From a virus: a stretch of DNA of 21,074 bases. This document shows positions 20,842-21,074 of this stretch, piece by piece. Under the pieces are notes generated by a model that did no database searches, was not told the origin of the DNA, and worked only from the letters and a program-made list of their open reading frames with translations. The position numbers were made by a program, and so were the translations under genes. Each line of letters begins with the position of its first letter. Position 1 is the first letter of the stretch. The stretch spans positions 1 through 21,074 of the IMG/VR virus record IMGVR_UViG_3300044647_002172, one strand, 5' to 3'.

Positions 20842-21074
20842 GTTACATTTTGTTACTTATTGGAATTTGAGTCGGTTACGATTTGAGACCATTTGTTACA
20901 CAAAGGTCTTTTGCAATGTCCAAACAGCCAAATTTTTCTTGAATTTTTTTACGCATTTCTTTGAGTGTCAATATTACTCATTGATTTTAAGGCGATTTAA
21001 GCGCAAAATCCCCCCTCCCCTTCCCTACCCCTTACCTCATACTATATCCTCCAAGGAACAGCCTAAGAATAACC
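20842..21074. other. Mostly non-coding region with no clear gene
   Basis: This 233-base stretch lies ahead of the Zn-finger gene and ends with the window. I find no full TAnnTTTG element for the minus strand. The only minus-strand frames starting in it encode 10 and 26 residues (stops at 20954 and 20876), overlapping as ATGCGTAA; they look weak. A plus-strand frame opens at 20840 and runs past the window edge, but its Phe/Tyr-rich product looks like a shadow frame. Its notable feature is a C-run block (21010-21031). Confidence 0.4.
21010..21031 (-). other. G-quadruplex motif on the minus strand
   Basis: The plus strand reads C6-T-C4-TT-C3-TA-C4. On the minus strand this is GGGG-TA-GGG-AA-GGGG-A-GGGGGG, four G-tracts with loops of 1-2 bases, a textbook intramolecular G4 motif. 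In this AT-rich genome it stands out. It lies in the non-coding region ahead of the accessory operon. Confidence 0.6.

Noticed and set aside
20876-20956. 26-codon minus-strand ORF before the Zn-finger gene
   Set aside because: It looks slightly protein-like and is joined to a 10-codon ORF by ATGCGTAA, but it is too short and has no promoter or known relative.
20840-21074. Plus-strand frame open to the window edge
   Set aside because: The product is Phe/Tyr-rich and translates the pyrimidine tract; its start lies over the start of the minus-strand Zn-finger gene. Typical shadow frame, though the missing right flank leaves some doubt.

Overview
The window is a piece of a tailed bacteriophage (or prophage) genome whose host is most likely a member of the Bacteroidetes. 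The evidence is an AT-rich sequence with tightly packed and overlapping genes, a large terminase subunit, a portal and a scaffold-like protein. Bacteroidetes-type -7 promoter elements (TAnnTTTG) lie in front of several transcription units, and starts have AT-rich leaders instead of clear Shine-Dalgarno sites. There is also a FISUMP (Fibrobacter succinogenes major paralogous) domain protein. No integrase, lysin, tail gene, tRNA or CRISPR array is visible.

Layout. (1) About 1-9192, minus strand: the head/packaging module, read right to left. It holds three proteins of uncertain role, a small gene just ahead of the terminase (TerS candidate), TerL, portal, a tiny Lys-rich protein, two small probable structural proteins, a ferritin-like protein, a scaffold-like protein, and the first 26 codons of a protein that is probably the major capsid protein. 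(2) 9224-10369, plus strand: two genes sharing a ~75-residue N-terminal module. One carries a FISUMP lectin-like domain behind it, the other is the bare module; a clear terminator follows. (3) 10332-10923: a minus-strand winged-helix regulator (and a possible small ORF), divergent from (4) the plus-strand early operon, 10924-17816. That operon has a Cro-like HTH protein, a structured leader, a DUF4373-type replication protein, a small probable replication accessory protein, a primase-polymerase/helicase, two glycosyltransferases, a methyltransferase, a NinG-like endonuclease and small unknowns. It ends at a strong terminator near 17999, which also closes a possible ~90-nt RNA. (5) 17999-20841, minus strand: a second accessory operon with a Zn-finger protein, a third glycosyltransferase, an OmpR/PhoB-type winged-helix protein without a receiver, a NUMOD1-like protein and small phage orphans. 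(6) 20842-21074: a largely non-coding segment with a G-quadruplex motif.

The most unusual signal is the 150-base leader at 11116-11269. Two long inverted repeats (19 bp and 17 bp, all Watson-Crick or G-U) interleave as A-B-A'-B', the topology of a pseudoknot, directly behind a good promoter and in front of the replication gene. Segment B is also complementary over 15 bases (one G-U) to the start codon region of the scaffold-like gene about 10 kb away on the other strand. B' encodes the same first five residues (MSEQA) as that gene. This suggests a possible early-to-late antisense RNA link in the phage. It is inferred from the sequence alone.
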